From Ancistrus triradiatus (Eukaryota > Chordata > Actinopteri > Siluriformes > Loricariidae), in assembly GCA_025084515.1 (NCBI GenBank), contig JAJAGP010000173.1:248001-312000 (forward strand): DNA of 64,000 bases, read 5' to 3'. Positions within the stretch are counted from its first letter, which is position 1. The number at the start of each line of letters is the position of its first letter. The notes under the pieces are model-generated. The model was given only the letters and a program-made list of their open reading frames with translations, searched no databases and was not told where the DNA came from. The position numbers were made by a program, and so were the translations under genes. Below are positions 23,776 to 37,144 of the stretch, in pieces.

Positions 23776-26700
23776 CCTTTTTTTTTTTTTTTTTTTTTTT
23801 TTCTCTCTCATCTTTCTAAGTAGGAGAACTTGCACAATCGGTGGCTGACTACATACTTTTTTGCCCCACTGTATAATGCCTTATACATTATGGATATTCT
23901 GGGGGTCTGGAACGGATTAATTCAAATTACATTCTTTTTTTTCCATTTTAAATGTATTCTGCCACGGAAAGAAGGTACGTTTTAAAAGTGAATAACCAAA
24001 CAATGCAAATATGCTGAAGCGCAACCTAAAACCTCGGCAGCTTCAGCATAGCCACCCATATCACATGGAACCAGAGCATTCTGGTGAACGGCCACTTTAA
24101 ATCCAGCATGTGCAAGAGGAAGAGGTCAGCTGTTTCAATCCTGACCAAAAAAGGTGAGTGGGAGTTTATACCAAGGCCTCCATCTGCTGCAGCTTGCTTC
24201 CTTGCTCCTGTAAACGCTCGCTCTTCATCTCTATGACAATTAGCAGACTCTCCTGTTCCTGCTCCCAGAATTCCCCAGGGCTGCCATGAGTCTAACACAC
24301 AGAAAGCAAAATCAGAATATATGAAATACACTGTGCAACAGAAAGAGATCTTCCTGCAATGTGAAATGTACCTGTATGTTTCTCTGCAGGTCTCTGTTCA
24401 GTGTGGACTCCTTCACTCGCTGCTTTAACTCTGTAAACAGCTTCAAGTCTGCCATCAGCTGCTCAATGTGCCCCTGTTGCAAGTTCACTCAAAGGTCAGA
24501 CCACAAAGATAACTCATAGCGGTATGTGCAACATGACATACTGGCACAAGGTTTACAAAGGGTAAACTTGTACGGTCAGTCATCAGGGTTTAACTTTTCC
24601 AAACTTGGTACCTTCAGAGCACTTTCAGCTGCCGTGTGAGCTTCCTCCAAAGCCTCCAGTTCTTCAGTATGAATGCGTTTCAGCTCTGAGAAGAATAAAA
24701 CACAACAACATCTACCTTAATCTGTGAATGCACATAGTGTTAAACTTGCTGATAGCTGGAGTTGTGGAAACAAACCTTCTGCTTCTGTCTGATGCTGCTC
24801 TGTGACGATCTTCATCTGTTTCTCATGGAGAGCAGTGAGCTCATCAACAGTCTCACCCTTCACCTGTTTGTTTGATAATATATATGAAAATAGACCAATT
24901 CTTAAACCTCACATTTGTCAAAGAGTCACTGGATTACAAAGCTGAAAACCACAGGTGTCTCACAGCTGGATTTTGACTACTACCCTTAAAGATGCAAGTT
25001 GAAACAGAGAGGTGAACATACTTTCGTACTCTGATGCACTGGATAAAAAACCTACAACCCTTTGTACATAGCAGGGGACTTGTCTTTAAAAAATCTCCTA
25101 ACTTTGGTTTACTCATATGGTAACTATGGCTGACCCCAGGAGCGTCATCAGACCCACTTTACTAGGGCACGTGCCCCAGTAAAACGCTGCCTTTCCTAGC
25201 TACAATCATGGCGGTAAAACGTAAAGATGCACCGATTGATCTGCCAATTTTCAGCATCATCAGCAGTGACCGGCCAATCGGTCTCATAGCCGATTATGTC
25301 CCGGTCACATTTAGCCCACACTTGTGCACCTGTAAGGGCTGCACGGTGGTGCAGTGGTTAGCACTGACATCCCCGGTTCGTTCCTGACCCTGACACCATG
25401 ATACATTTAAATTTATGATGGATTTGTCAGAACATATCCCCATAGTAAATCAGGGACCTGTACAATACAACTCCATTAATGCATATAATGCCTTATATGC
25501 CAAATTATATACATGCCCCCCCCCCAAAAGTACCTTGTACTTCCATTTTAATGTATTCTGCCACGGAAAGATGGTACGTTTTAAAACTGACTAACCAAAC
25601 TTAATGCAAATATGCTGAGGTGCAACCTAAAACCACATAAAGAATATATAGTAGCCTAGCGGTTAAGGTACTGGACTATGGATCAAAAGGTCTAGGGTTC
25701 AAATCCCACCTCTGCCAAGCTGCCACTGTTGGGTCCTTGTGCAAAGCCCTTAACCCACAATTGCTTGGATTGTAAGACTGTATCAATTGGAGGCTAAATG
25801 CTATAAATGTAAATGTCTGGAGTTTGCATGTTCTCCCCGTGTCTGCATGGGTTTATTTCAGTTTCCTCCCACATTCAAAAGATGTGTGCTAAGTTAGTTG
25901 GTGTTTCCAAAAGTGCCCCTTGGTGTGCGAGTGTCCTACGATGGACTGGCGCCCTGTCTAGGGTTGTTCCTGTCTTGACCCTGACTAGAACAAGCCGATA
26001 AGCAAATGAAGGAATGAATTGTGCACCTGTGATGCCAACAGCGGTACAAACACAGCCACACACACGTGCACAGTGCTCTGACTAACAGTAAATCAGAATT
26101 CAGCTCATGTGTATAAGGAACTTGAAACTGAACAGTTAATGCTCCGTGTTTGTTTCCCAGTCCCCATGTTTAGCGCGTGGCTCAATGTCTGTTTATATTG
26201 GGGTTCCTGTGCATGTGTGACCTGTTTTATATGTATACGTCTTTTCATTCGTTGATAAAAGCTCACAGTGCATGTTTTCAATAGTGTTGTATCATTTCTG
26301 CCTGGGATTTAGCGTAAAGGCCTTTTCACACCGAGTCCGCCTCCTTCACACCAAGTCTGAAATTAACAGACTGCAATGGTGTGTGAATTTTTAAAATCAG
26401 AGCCCGTTCCAATTTCTGCCTTGTTCGGATGTGTTAAACATCAGGCTGACCAATCAGAGCTCGGTTGTCAGGCAGAACAGCTCATCTTGCACGTTGCACA
26501 GCTCAAGAACTTACACACAAGCAACATGCTGAGTCTAAACATGGAAGAAAAGATCTGGTGGAATATAGAGGAAAGGCTGCAGAATGATGGGGAAAACCTC
26601 ACGGGGACTCTATGCAACAGTTTTCTTGTTTATTTAAGTACATTCTAATCTGTTCATGCCCACAAAAACACAAACTAGAGCTTCCTGCACTAATCTTTGC

Positions 26701-29700
26701 TCATGTCTTTGTGTTTTTAAGTTGAAGATGTGAAAGACACACACCAAGACCGATTAAGAGAAGGGAAATTAAAGAAAGCAAAAGTGGACAGGGAGTTTTC
26801 AGAGTGTTTAGATAGAAAAACATGTCAGACTTGGTGTGAAGGTCCTACTACTTTTTTTTCTTGCATAAAAATCGGACTCGCTGTGAAAAGGCCTTAAGAG
26901 TGTGTCTTTACTGCATTCAGTACCTACAGTAGTGATGCATGACTTGCGTCTAGGTAGGTGTACGCTGCTACTAGTGGGGTGAGTTGCAATTCAGTGTCTT
27001 TGCTTGTGCTTGTAGCCTGGCACTAACTGGTACAAGGTTCTTATCCAGGCTGTAATACAATACTACTTGAGCAGGTTGATTGATATTTAATAGCCAATGC
27101 CACAAAGCTAAAGCTAGTGAGAGAATAGAGCCATGTACAAGCCAACAACCCCTGTTGCCTTTCTTTGGAGATTGTTTCTGTAAGCTGCCATTTATAATTC
27201 TTAAAAAGAAATAAAATCCGAATCGGCCAAGAAAATTGAACTCTCTAGTAGAAAGTCAATTTAATCCTGGATTGCTGAGCAAAACTAAACGTCATGCCAA
27301 GCAAAGTCACTACATTTCCCATAATCCCCCGGCATATTTCCAAAAGCTTGAGCGAACCGAGTTTTTTGCATGGAGTAATGGACAACCAATAATATTTAAA
27401 ACAGTCAGGCACGCTGCTGGCAAGGTATGATAGCTCATAGCTATGTTTTGGCTAGCCACTTATAACCGACCAAAACACACACACACACACACGTTAATTC
27501 CAATTTTGCGTAATCATTTAACCCAACACGCATGTCTTTAAATGCGTGGACATGCAGACTCCACACAGAATGGACCCAGGTTGCTTCACCCTAGGATTGA
27601 ACTCTTGCTGTGAGGTGGCGGTGCTACCCACAGAGTCTCCGTGCCACCCCACCCAGCCCTAGTAGCAGCATGACAATTTGAGTTAGGATCACGTTTAAAA
27701 CAGCAGAATGTTACAGAAAAACACTCATTCTAATAATAAAACAACCTTTGCTTTTGTTCATTTGTCCATTTTTCATGACTCTCACTGCTGCATCAATGTT
27801 CCATAGATAGCTCTACTAGTGTTTCACTTGGAGCACAGATCTTGCAGACAGATTCCAGGTCTGTACTGCTGATTAATCGTAGAGTAAAAGTCAAGCGTAT
27901 GCAATATACAAACCCATAATTCAAGTGTGTCAAGTGTCTGCACAGTAAACCGACACAGCCTTTTGTTCCACTTGTCTGCACTTATCTGCAGCGTGTTTGC
28001 AAACAGTAAGCCAGCTTTACAAGGCGATGAATAGTGCAGCTCTGGCTCAGCTGCTCAGAGGTTGCTACAGGGATAGATGTGCCTGTGTGTTTTGTTTTCC
28101 AGTTCTGTACAGGGCAGATCAGTAACAGAAGCATTCCAACATATGGGTAATTACTATTGCCCCAGTGTATTGGAAAAGGAAGGGTTTTACAATAATCAGT
28201 GACAGCTTCACAATATGTAAGTGGCTGACATCATCTGGTTTGGACTCTTTATTCTGCTTGAAACTACACGTTTGTGAAAGAACCAGTTTCCTTTCAGGGG
28301 CAAGAAATAACAGACGCAGGAGGCAAGACTGACTTTCTGAAAGTCTCATTGCCAAGCAGGCAAATGTTTACAAACAAGTACAATTATACCCATCTAGATC
28401 GGTGGTACTCAGACTGTAATTTGAATGCCACATGTGGCTACTTGACTTCAAAATGTGGCTCTCTAAATGGCACTCGCTGTTATGCACTATTTGATAGCAT
28501 TCACGCAGTTGGTTGACAAACTTCGTTCTAGCTAATAAATTGGAGAAAATACAAGGAAGTGTGTGCGCTTCTTATGCAAAAACAACATTCCCGAGGGACT
28601 CGTGGGTCCCGTCACAATATCTTGACATGGGGGACTAAATTTCAACGTCATGCGAAGGAGTGGCTGGTTAACCAATCCAGCGTGGGTGGGATCGAGACAA
28701 CACATACATATACTACAATCCAGCAAATTAAGAAATAGTCTATACAAAATGATAATATCCACGCAATAATTACCACGCATAATTAACATAAGGGAAAGCC
28801 TGTGGTAGCCTAGTGGTTAAAGTAATGGACTGTGGACTAGAAGGTATAGGGTTCAAATCCCACCTCTGCCACTGATGATGGGTCCTTGTGCAAGGTTTTT
28901 GATCCAAAACTGCTTGGACTGTAAGACCGTATCAATTGTAAGTCACTCTGGATAACAGTGTCTGCTAAATGACAAACGTAAATGTAATAAACTGATATCT
29001 GCTAGGTAGGCTAGTTTAGCTCATTGTCCATTTATATCCTTTATATTGGTTGGTACTCAATGTATTTATAATAAACAATAGTGCTTGTATTTCATCTGAT
29101 TATTGTTTTTATTTTTGTCTGCATATACAGGGTGTCTACAAAGTAAGTCCTAATTTTATAAATGTATTACTCACAAACCAACATACAAGAGGCTGTTTTC
29201 GGATTTATATGGAGCACAAGGAGCCCAGGTTTTACCGACATTACAGTGGTGCTTGAAAGTTTGTGAACCCTTTAGAATCTTCTATATTTCTGGATAAATA
29301 TGACCTAAAACAACATCAGATTTTCACACAAGTCCTAAAAGTAGATCAAGAGAACCCAGTTAAACAAATGAGACAAAAATATTATACTTGGTCATTTATT
29401 TATTGAGGAAAATGATCCAATATTACATATTAGTGAGTGGCAAAAGTATGTGAACCTTTGCTTTCAGTATCTGGTGTGGGGAACCCCCCTGTGCAAGCAA
29501 TAACTGCAAAACTAAACGTTTCCTTGTAACTGTTTTGATCAGTCCTGCACACCGGCTTGGAGGAATTTTAGCCCATTCCAATCCATACAGAACAGCTTCA
29601 GCTCTGGGATGTTGGTGGGTTTCCTCACATTAATGCTCGCTTCAGGTCCTTCCATAACACATTTAGATTGGATTAAGTTCAGGACTTTGACCTGGCCATT

Positions 29701-32700
29701 CCGAAACATGAACTTTATTCTTCTGTGTAACCATTCTTTAGGTAGAACGGACTTGTGTGCTTAGGTGTCGTTGTCTTGCTGCATGACCCACCTTCTTCTT
29801 GTTCTTTTTGGAGGAGCAGTGGCTTTCTCTTTGCAACCCTGCCATGCACACCATTGTTTCAGTGTTCTTCTGATGGTGGACTCATGAAACATTAACATTT
29901 GCCAATGTGAGAGGGGCCTTCAGTTGCTTAGAAGTTACCCTGGGGTAATTTGTGGACCTCAGCAACTATTACAAGCCTTGCTCTTGGAATGATCTTTGTT
30001 GGTCGACCACTCCTGGGGAGGGTGGTTAACAATGGTCTTGAATTTCCTCCATTTGGACACAATCTGTCTGACTGTGGACTGGTGGAGTCCCCAAACTCTT
30101 AGAAGATGGTTTTGTAACCTTTTCCAGCCTGATGAGCATCAACAACTTTGAGTTCCTCAGAAATATCCTTTGTCCGTGCCATGTTTACACTTCCACAAAC
30201 GTGTTGTGAAGAGCAGACTTTGATAGATCCCAGTTCTTTAAAATAAAACAGGTGGTGCCCACTCACACCTGATTGTCATCCCATTGATTGAAACACCTGA
30301 CTCTAAATTCACCTTCAAATTAACTGCTAATCCTAGAGGTTCACATACTTTTGCCACTCACTAATATGTAATATTGGATCATTTTCCTCAATAAATAAGT
30401 GACCAAGTATAATATGTGTGTCTCTTTTGTTTAACTGGGTTCTCTTTATCTCTTTTCTATCTTTTAGGACTTGTGTGAAAATCTGATGATGTTTTAGGTC
30501 ATATTTACCCAGAAATAGAGAAAATTGTAAAGGGTTCACCATTTTTCAAGCACCACTGTACACCAATTCAGTGTGAGCCCCGTGGGTCATAAGACAAACA
30601 TGAAATCATATATTAACAATGTTAAAGTGAGATTTAATTTATAGACTCCCTGTACATAGTGTTTACGTAGGGGCGGGCGATGGGACGATATTTTAGCGTA
30701 TCGTGATAAACTGTCATCATGGTAGACTCTATGCTTTCTGGGCATATCGAGGATATCGTCAGTGCTTAAAAGATCACTCACCAACTGCATGTTTCATTAT
30801 AAAGAGTGTAATTAAGTCCTGTTTAGTACATTTTGAATAAAAGTCACCAAGTTTTGGATAATATTTGAATAGTAGTTTGAGACTCTGTTGCTACTGATGC
30901 ATTTCGTCTGCAACCACCTCTCGTGATATCGTGCATCGCGAAAACGTCTTTAAATATTGTTATATAAGATTTTTACCATATCGCCCACCCCCAATATTTA
31001 AGTATACAATATGCCTTTTAAAATGTGTATTTGTCTTTAGTGGATCAATTCAATTTACATTATTCCTTATGGGAAAAATTCTTGAGGTACCACTTATGAT
31101 TAACATGGTCTACTGCTCCTTTATATATGAAGGTATATGTTTATAGAGACTACATTCTTTTTATTATGTCGCCTGCAGCAAAGCATAGCCTGCTGAAATA
31201 AACGTGCAACGTTTTAATCCTTGTTTTGTGTTTAATAAAAATAAACAACCTGCTTAGCAATAAAGGTGCCTGACGCCCACTAGCTATAATAATTCAGAAG
31301 AACATGATTTATTTGTGAAGTATATGGGACTGCATTTGCTGGTGGGAGAGGGACAAAAGTGATTTTTTTGGTTCCTGCACAAACCTCCACAACATAGCTC
31401 AGGTTAAACAATCCAGTGAACAGAGACCAATCATGCCAGAGACCCATAATGATGAACAACTACCTTCTCAATGATGCTGTGCACTAGCAAGCACAGTTCT
31501 CCACACTGATGTTCCTTCAGGAGCTGGTCTCGCTCGTCACTTCCTGAAGCTGCCAGTATTGCTTGCAGGGCCTCCTTCTGCTGCTCATATTTCTCCAGCT
31601 GCACGTCTGGACTGTAGCTCTGCCCACCTGGAGAACCACAGTACAGCGTCTAAGCTACAGCAATATCAGCCATCTGCTCTGTGGTCCACCCTAACCTTTT
31701 CCTGTTCATCAGGTCCACCTCATTACCTAGTGAGTGTCCTTGCTGCTTACTTCCTATATGGAGATCATTTTCCTCAATAAATAAATGACCAAGTATAATA
31801 TTTTTGTCTCATTTGTTTAACTGGGTTCTCTTTATCTACTTTTAGGACTTGTGTGAAAACCTGATGATGTTTTTAGGTCATATTTATGCAGAAATACAGA
31901 GCATTCTAAAGGGTTCACAAACAAACACCACAGTATACACCACGATGGAGGATTTTGCCAATATTGTTTGTCCTGGGCCTAACCCCTCTTGATTACTGCA
32001 GCCTTGTAGCCACAACGTGGCCACAGCATGTGCAGGACAAGCACTTTACGCTGACGTGATATATTGTTCAGCCCCTAGTTGGACGCCACTTTTTTTTTTT
32101 TGGACAGACGATGTTATAGAACTGCTTTATAAGGTAACTAATGACTCTAAGAAAGCCAGAGCTGCCTTCCTGAAAACACAGACCGGGAATAATGTCAAAA
32201 CAAAGCCAGAGACGTTTTAAACCACTTTAAAGAGCAGTCTCTGTCAGATGAGGAAGTATTTTGAGTTGTTGCTGGGATTTAGCTAAATTGGAGGACAATC
32301 GCAAAACCACAGCCTTTTGGGAAAGTCCTGCTCTTACAAATGCATCTGCCTCTTCACTGGTCACCATTTGTGGAAGAAACTTGTACATTTTAATTACTGA
32401 CATCAGTACCACTGGACCACTAGCACAAGATAATAAACAGATCTATCAAACTCTGCTCGACTATAAACCCCTGCAATGCACTGCTGAGATAAGCCATGAA
32501 AAATTACACAAAGAGAGTTGCTGTGGTATTAGGGAGAGGGAATGGGAGTTGCCCCAGTATGGAGGTGAGCCAAGCTGAAACACACATTACACACAGCATG
32601 TTAGCCAGTCTTTGTAACCTAGTTCTATAGTGTGTACAATATTTTACAGCCTATATGTAGACTGGAATATTAAACAAAAATTGTTGTTTACCTAAATCAC

Positions 32701-35700
32701 CTCATCTAAATGCATTTTGTTCTAAAAAAAAAAAACTGAATTTCTAAGCAAATGTATGCATTTTTAAAGTAACATGTATTATTATTCCTTAATAGTATCC
32801 TAAACCCATCCACATTTACCGAAACAAATGTATCCCAAAAATGCCACTGTTGTAAAGCTGAGGTTTTGTTCAGATGTCTATGTAATAGGTCCTAATACCG
32901 GTAAGGTCAACATTTGTACTTACAATATTAAAGGTCAGATGCTAAACTGTGGTTGATCTCAGACACCCCAGTGCTCTGTTTTGGAGTAGGAAAGCTACAT
33001 TATGCAGAGCAATGGGAAATTGATCTGTACTTAAATGAGCCTGATAAAAATACCATCACAAACTTAGCAGCTTGTTAAGCAGCATCTGGTGTCACTGCCT
33101 GGCAGTTTCTGGCACCCGATAATGTTAACATGCTTTACACTCACTGGCCACTTTATTAGGTACAACTGCTTGTTAACACACATATCTAAACAGCCAACCA
33201 CATGGCAGCAACTCAATGCATTTAGGCATGATCAAGACAACCTGCTGAAGTTCAACCCGAGCATCAGATTGGGGAAGAAAAGTGATTTAAGTGACTTTTA
33301 GCACCAACGACCATGCCACGTTCAAAGGGCTGGTCTGAGCATTTCAGAAACTGCTGATCTACTGGGATTTTTACAGCCATCTCTAGGGAAAAAGAGCATA
33401 TCTGGTGAGTGGCAGTTTGGGGCAAAGATGTCTTGTTGATGCCAGAGGTCAGAGGAGAATAGCCAGACTGGTTAGAGCTGATAGAGAGGTGACAGCAACT
33501 CAACTAACTATTCATTACAACCGATGTATGGAGATGAGCAGGTCTGAATGCACAACATGTCAAAACCTTGAAGCAGATGGGCTAAAGCAGCACAAGAACC
33601 ATTCCTGGTGCCATTCCTATCAGCTAAGAACAGGCAACTGAGGCTACACTTCACACGGACTCACCAAAATTTGGAAGGCAAGGGCAGAATCTGGTGTAAA
33701 CAACATAGATGCATGATTTCATCCTGCCTTGTATTAATGGTTCAGGCTGCCGATGTCAAGTCAAGTCAGATCTCTTTATATAGCGCTTTTTACAATGGAG
33801 CATTGTCTCAAAGCAACTTTACAAGTTTAGATCATCTCCTAATATCTACGTCCAATCCCAAATTGAGCAAGCCTAGGGCGACAGTGGCAAGGAAAAACGC
33901 CCTAAGTGTTATGAAAAAGAAACCTTGAGAGGACCAAGACTCAAAAAGGGACCCAACCTCCTTGGGCGGCGTAGATGATAAATCTAAGAATGAAACAAGT
34001 CATGGAGTCATACTTCAAATAATGGGGTGTAGTAGCGTTGGGGATATTTTCTTGGCACACCAACTGAGCATTATTTAAATGCCACAGCCTACCTGAATAT
34101 TGTTGCTGACCATGTCCATCCCTTTTTGTCCACAGTGTACCATCGTCTGATAGCTACTTCCAGCAGGATAATGTGCTATGTCACAAAGTTCAACTCATCT
34201 CAAGCTGGTTTCTTGAACCTGACAATGAGTTCACTGTACTTAAATGGCCTCCGGAGTCACCAGATCTATCCAGATCAAATCCAATACAGCACTTTTGGGA
34301 CAGTGGAACAGGAGATTTGCTGTGTGTGTGTGATGCCATCATGTCAATACGAACCAAAATCTCTGAGGAACATTTCCAGCACCTTGTTGAATCTATGCCA
34401 CAAAGAATTAAGGCAGTTCTGAAGGCAAAAGGAGGTCTAACCCAGTACTACCAAGGTGTACCTTAATAAAGTGACCAGTGAGTGTACAAGTGTATGGTGA
34501 CTTATTGTTGCCCACTGTAATGAGCACTAAAGTCTGTGTGAATTAACTTCAGAAATTAAACTTTTAAATCTGAGAAAGCTGCTTATTCGTTACAGTAAAT
34601 GTACAGTGAGGCAAAAAAGTATTTAGTCAGCCACTGATTGTGCAAGTGCTCCTACTTAGAAAGATGAGAGAGGTCTGTAATTTTCATCAGAGGTACACTT
34701 CAACTATGAGAGACAAAATAAGGAAAAAAAAAAAAACCCAGGAAATCATATTGCAGGATTTTTAAAGAACTGAATTGTAAATCATGGTGGAAAATAAGTA
34801 TTTGGTCACCCACAAACAAGCAAGATTTCTGGCTCTCACAGACTTGTAACTTCTTTAGGAAGCTCTTCTGCCCTCGACTTGTTACCTGTATTACTGACAC
34901 CCGTTTGACCTCGTTATCTGTATAAAAGACACCTGTCCACAGCCTCAAACAGTCAGACTCCAAACTCAACCATGGCCAAGACCAAAGATCTGTTGAAGGA
35001 CACCAGGAAGAAAATTGTAGACCTGCACCAGGCTGGGAAGAGTGAATCTACAATAGGCAAGCAGGTTGGTGTGAATAAATCAACTGTGGGAGCAATTGTA
35101 AGAAAATGGAAGACATACAAGACCATTGATAATCTCCCTCGATCTGGAGCCAGAGAGCATATGGATGATCCAGAAGAGGATTTGGAGAAGATCATGTGGT
35201 CAGATGAAATAAATAGAACTTTTTGGTAAAAACTCTACTCACCATGTTTGGAGGAAAAAGAATTCGGAGTTGCACCATACCTACTGTGAAACATGGGGGT
35301 GAAAACCAAATGCTTTGGGGCCGTTTTCCTGCAAAGGGGACAGGACGACTGATCCGTGTGAAGGGAAGAATGAACGGGGCCATGTATCATGAGATTTTAA
35401 GCCAAAAGCTCCTTCCATCAGTGAGAGCATTGAAGATGGAACGTGGCTGGGTCTTCCAGCATGACAATGATCCCAATTACACCGCCCGGGCAACGAAGGA
35501 GTGGCTCCGTAAAAAGCATTTCAAGGTCCTGGAGTGGCCTAGCCAGTCTCCAGATCTTAAACCCAAAGAAAATTTGTGGAGGGAGTTGAAAGTGTTTGTT
35601 GCCCCAAAACATCACTGCTCTAGAGGAGATCTGAATGGAGGAATGGGTCAAAATACCAGCTACAGTGTGTGCAAACCTGGTGAAGACTTACAGGAAACGT

Positions 35701-37109
35701 TTGACCTCTGTCATTGCCAACAAAGGTTATGTTACAAAGTATTGAGTTGAACCAAATTTATTGACCAAATACTTATTTTCCACCAGAATTTACAATTAAA
35801 TTCTTAAAAAATCCTACAATGTGATTTCCTGCATTCTTTTTTCTCATTTTGTCTCTCATAGTTGAAGTCTATCAATGATGAAAATTACAGACCTCTCTCA
35901 TCTTTCTAAGTCGGAGAACTTGCACAATCAGTGACTGACTATATACTTTTTTGCCCCACTGTACTGCTACGGAGTAATGTGGTAACAAAATCAGTGTGAG
36001 GTGGGCTGGGATAACAAGGATAACTGGGTTTGCATGCAAAACCACACTTTGTAACTAACTAATTAACTTGTCGCTTGTGATCTTCAATCAGTGACTGAAG
36101 ACTCCCCATTTCACTTAGTACCTACGCAAAGTGACTGAGGGTGCAAATTCCCCCATTTATGCCCCCTTCCCCTGATCAGTGAGTGTCAGGCACAGGTGAG
36201 GCACAGTTCCAGCACCAGTCAGGCTTCCCTTCCCACATACATGGCCAATTGTGCCTGTACGACTCCCGACCTGGCCAGAAACAAATGGTTTTCTTTACAA
36301 GTCATATAATAAACATAATGCGAGATAAAAGTTGAATCTTTACAATTTTTTTATTTATTAGCATTTGGTATGTTCCCATTTTTATTGTCATGACAGGGTG
36401 CACTCAAGCCGCCACGGGCTCTGATAAATCTAATGGCCCATGTTATGTTTATGGCCCGTGTATGGTTTCATAATATTGAACAGAGTATCATGGAGTGCAT
36501 TTACAATGGAGTGCATTTACAATATTTTTACTGTCGTTGTATAAAACATTGAAACAGCAAAGCAAATCTTCTTTGGTCTTGCAACTACATGAATTACTGT
36601 TTTCAGTCATCATATTTGTAAAGAAAAACACTAAAAAGAGAGAAAAATGCAACAGAGAAGCATCTTCACTAATGGCCCCCACTGTATGTATTAAAAGTCC
36701 CTCCATGAGCTATGTGGCACAAAAATAAGACACCAGTATCTGATAGTCCAGACAATACGGTAAGGTTTTAGCCTTTAACATTACTTGCATGTGATCAGTG
36801 GTTTGTTTATATGATGAGGTGTACAGGAAACCACTTACCATTTCCTTCTTGTGTGCTGTTGATCTCAGGTAGCTGTGTCTCATTCTTTTCTTGTTTTTTC
36901 TTCTGTGTGAAGAGCCAACGAACATTTTTAATTTACAGCAATAACAATAAAAATAACAGCACTATTCCTAGAACTGTAAGAAATATTTGATAAATGTAAC
37001 AATAAGAGTAACTTAACTGCAGGATTTGGATCACACCATGCTTGATACTGGTAAGTTTGAACATGTAGAAGCTAAAACCTTTTGTTATATATATATATAT
37101 ATATATATC

Positions 37110-37144
<35 letters not shown>

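Larger units (their letters stand above)
21924..23871 (+). mobile_element. Tc1-like transposon (gccccactg family) with duplicated right end
   Basis: Left end is catggtggggcaaaaaagt after TA; right end is gccccactg before TA (23872-23873). A first right end also occurs at 23641, followed by host flank, a poly-T run and a second cleaner right end. Compared with copies at 34604 and 43588, the body has many small insertions of repeated bases. See the findings: probably a sequencing/assembly defect. Confidence 0.8.
20935..24035 (+). mobile_element. Tigger/pogo-like element, split by a Tc1 copy
   Basis: At 21502 a frame starts MGPKKVSLSEPN, the usual beginning of Tigger-like transposases, and stops after 14 codons. 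Upstream text (21290-21490) matches 56140-56310, and 21590-21690 matches 56450-56545. The end text (ggaacggattaattc..., 23906) is the Tigger-type 3' section. A Tc1 element occupies 21924-23871. Outer ends are not clear. Confidence 0.6.
25334..26018 (+). mobile_element. teleost retroposon with perfect 12-bp target-site duplication, itself split
   Basis: It starts aagggctgcacggtggtgca and ends gcaaatgaaggaatgaa. The 12-mer ttgtgcacctgt is present at 25322-25333 and again at 26019-26030. Between about 25397 and 25815 the body is interrupted by a Tigger fragment and a SINE. Confidence 0.8.
25225..27232. mobile_element. hAT-like nonautonomous element containing later insertions
   Basis: Left end aaagatgcaccgattgatct and right end 'ccgaatcggccaag' resemble the hAT MITE motif 'gatgcaccgat...atcggcc'. 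Inside are a retroposon (25334-26018) and a Harbinger MITE (26318-26894). The right end is poorly defined, so this is tentative. Confidence 0.4.

Noticed and set aside
23622..23819. Phe-rich 65-codon frame
   Set aside because: It is the translation of the poly-T tract between two copies of a Tc1 end.
26376..26648. 90-codon frame with a MEEKIWWNIEERL stretch
   Set aside because: It lies wholly inside a Harbinger MITE and shows no recognised transposase or cellular domain.
32261..32578. 105-codon plus-strand frame in intron 2
   Set aside because: No domain or splice signals; probably chance or decayed repeat.
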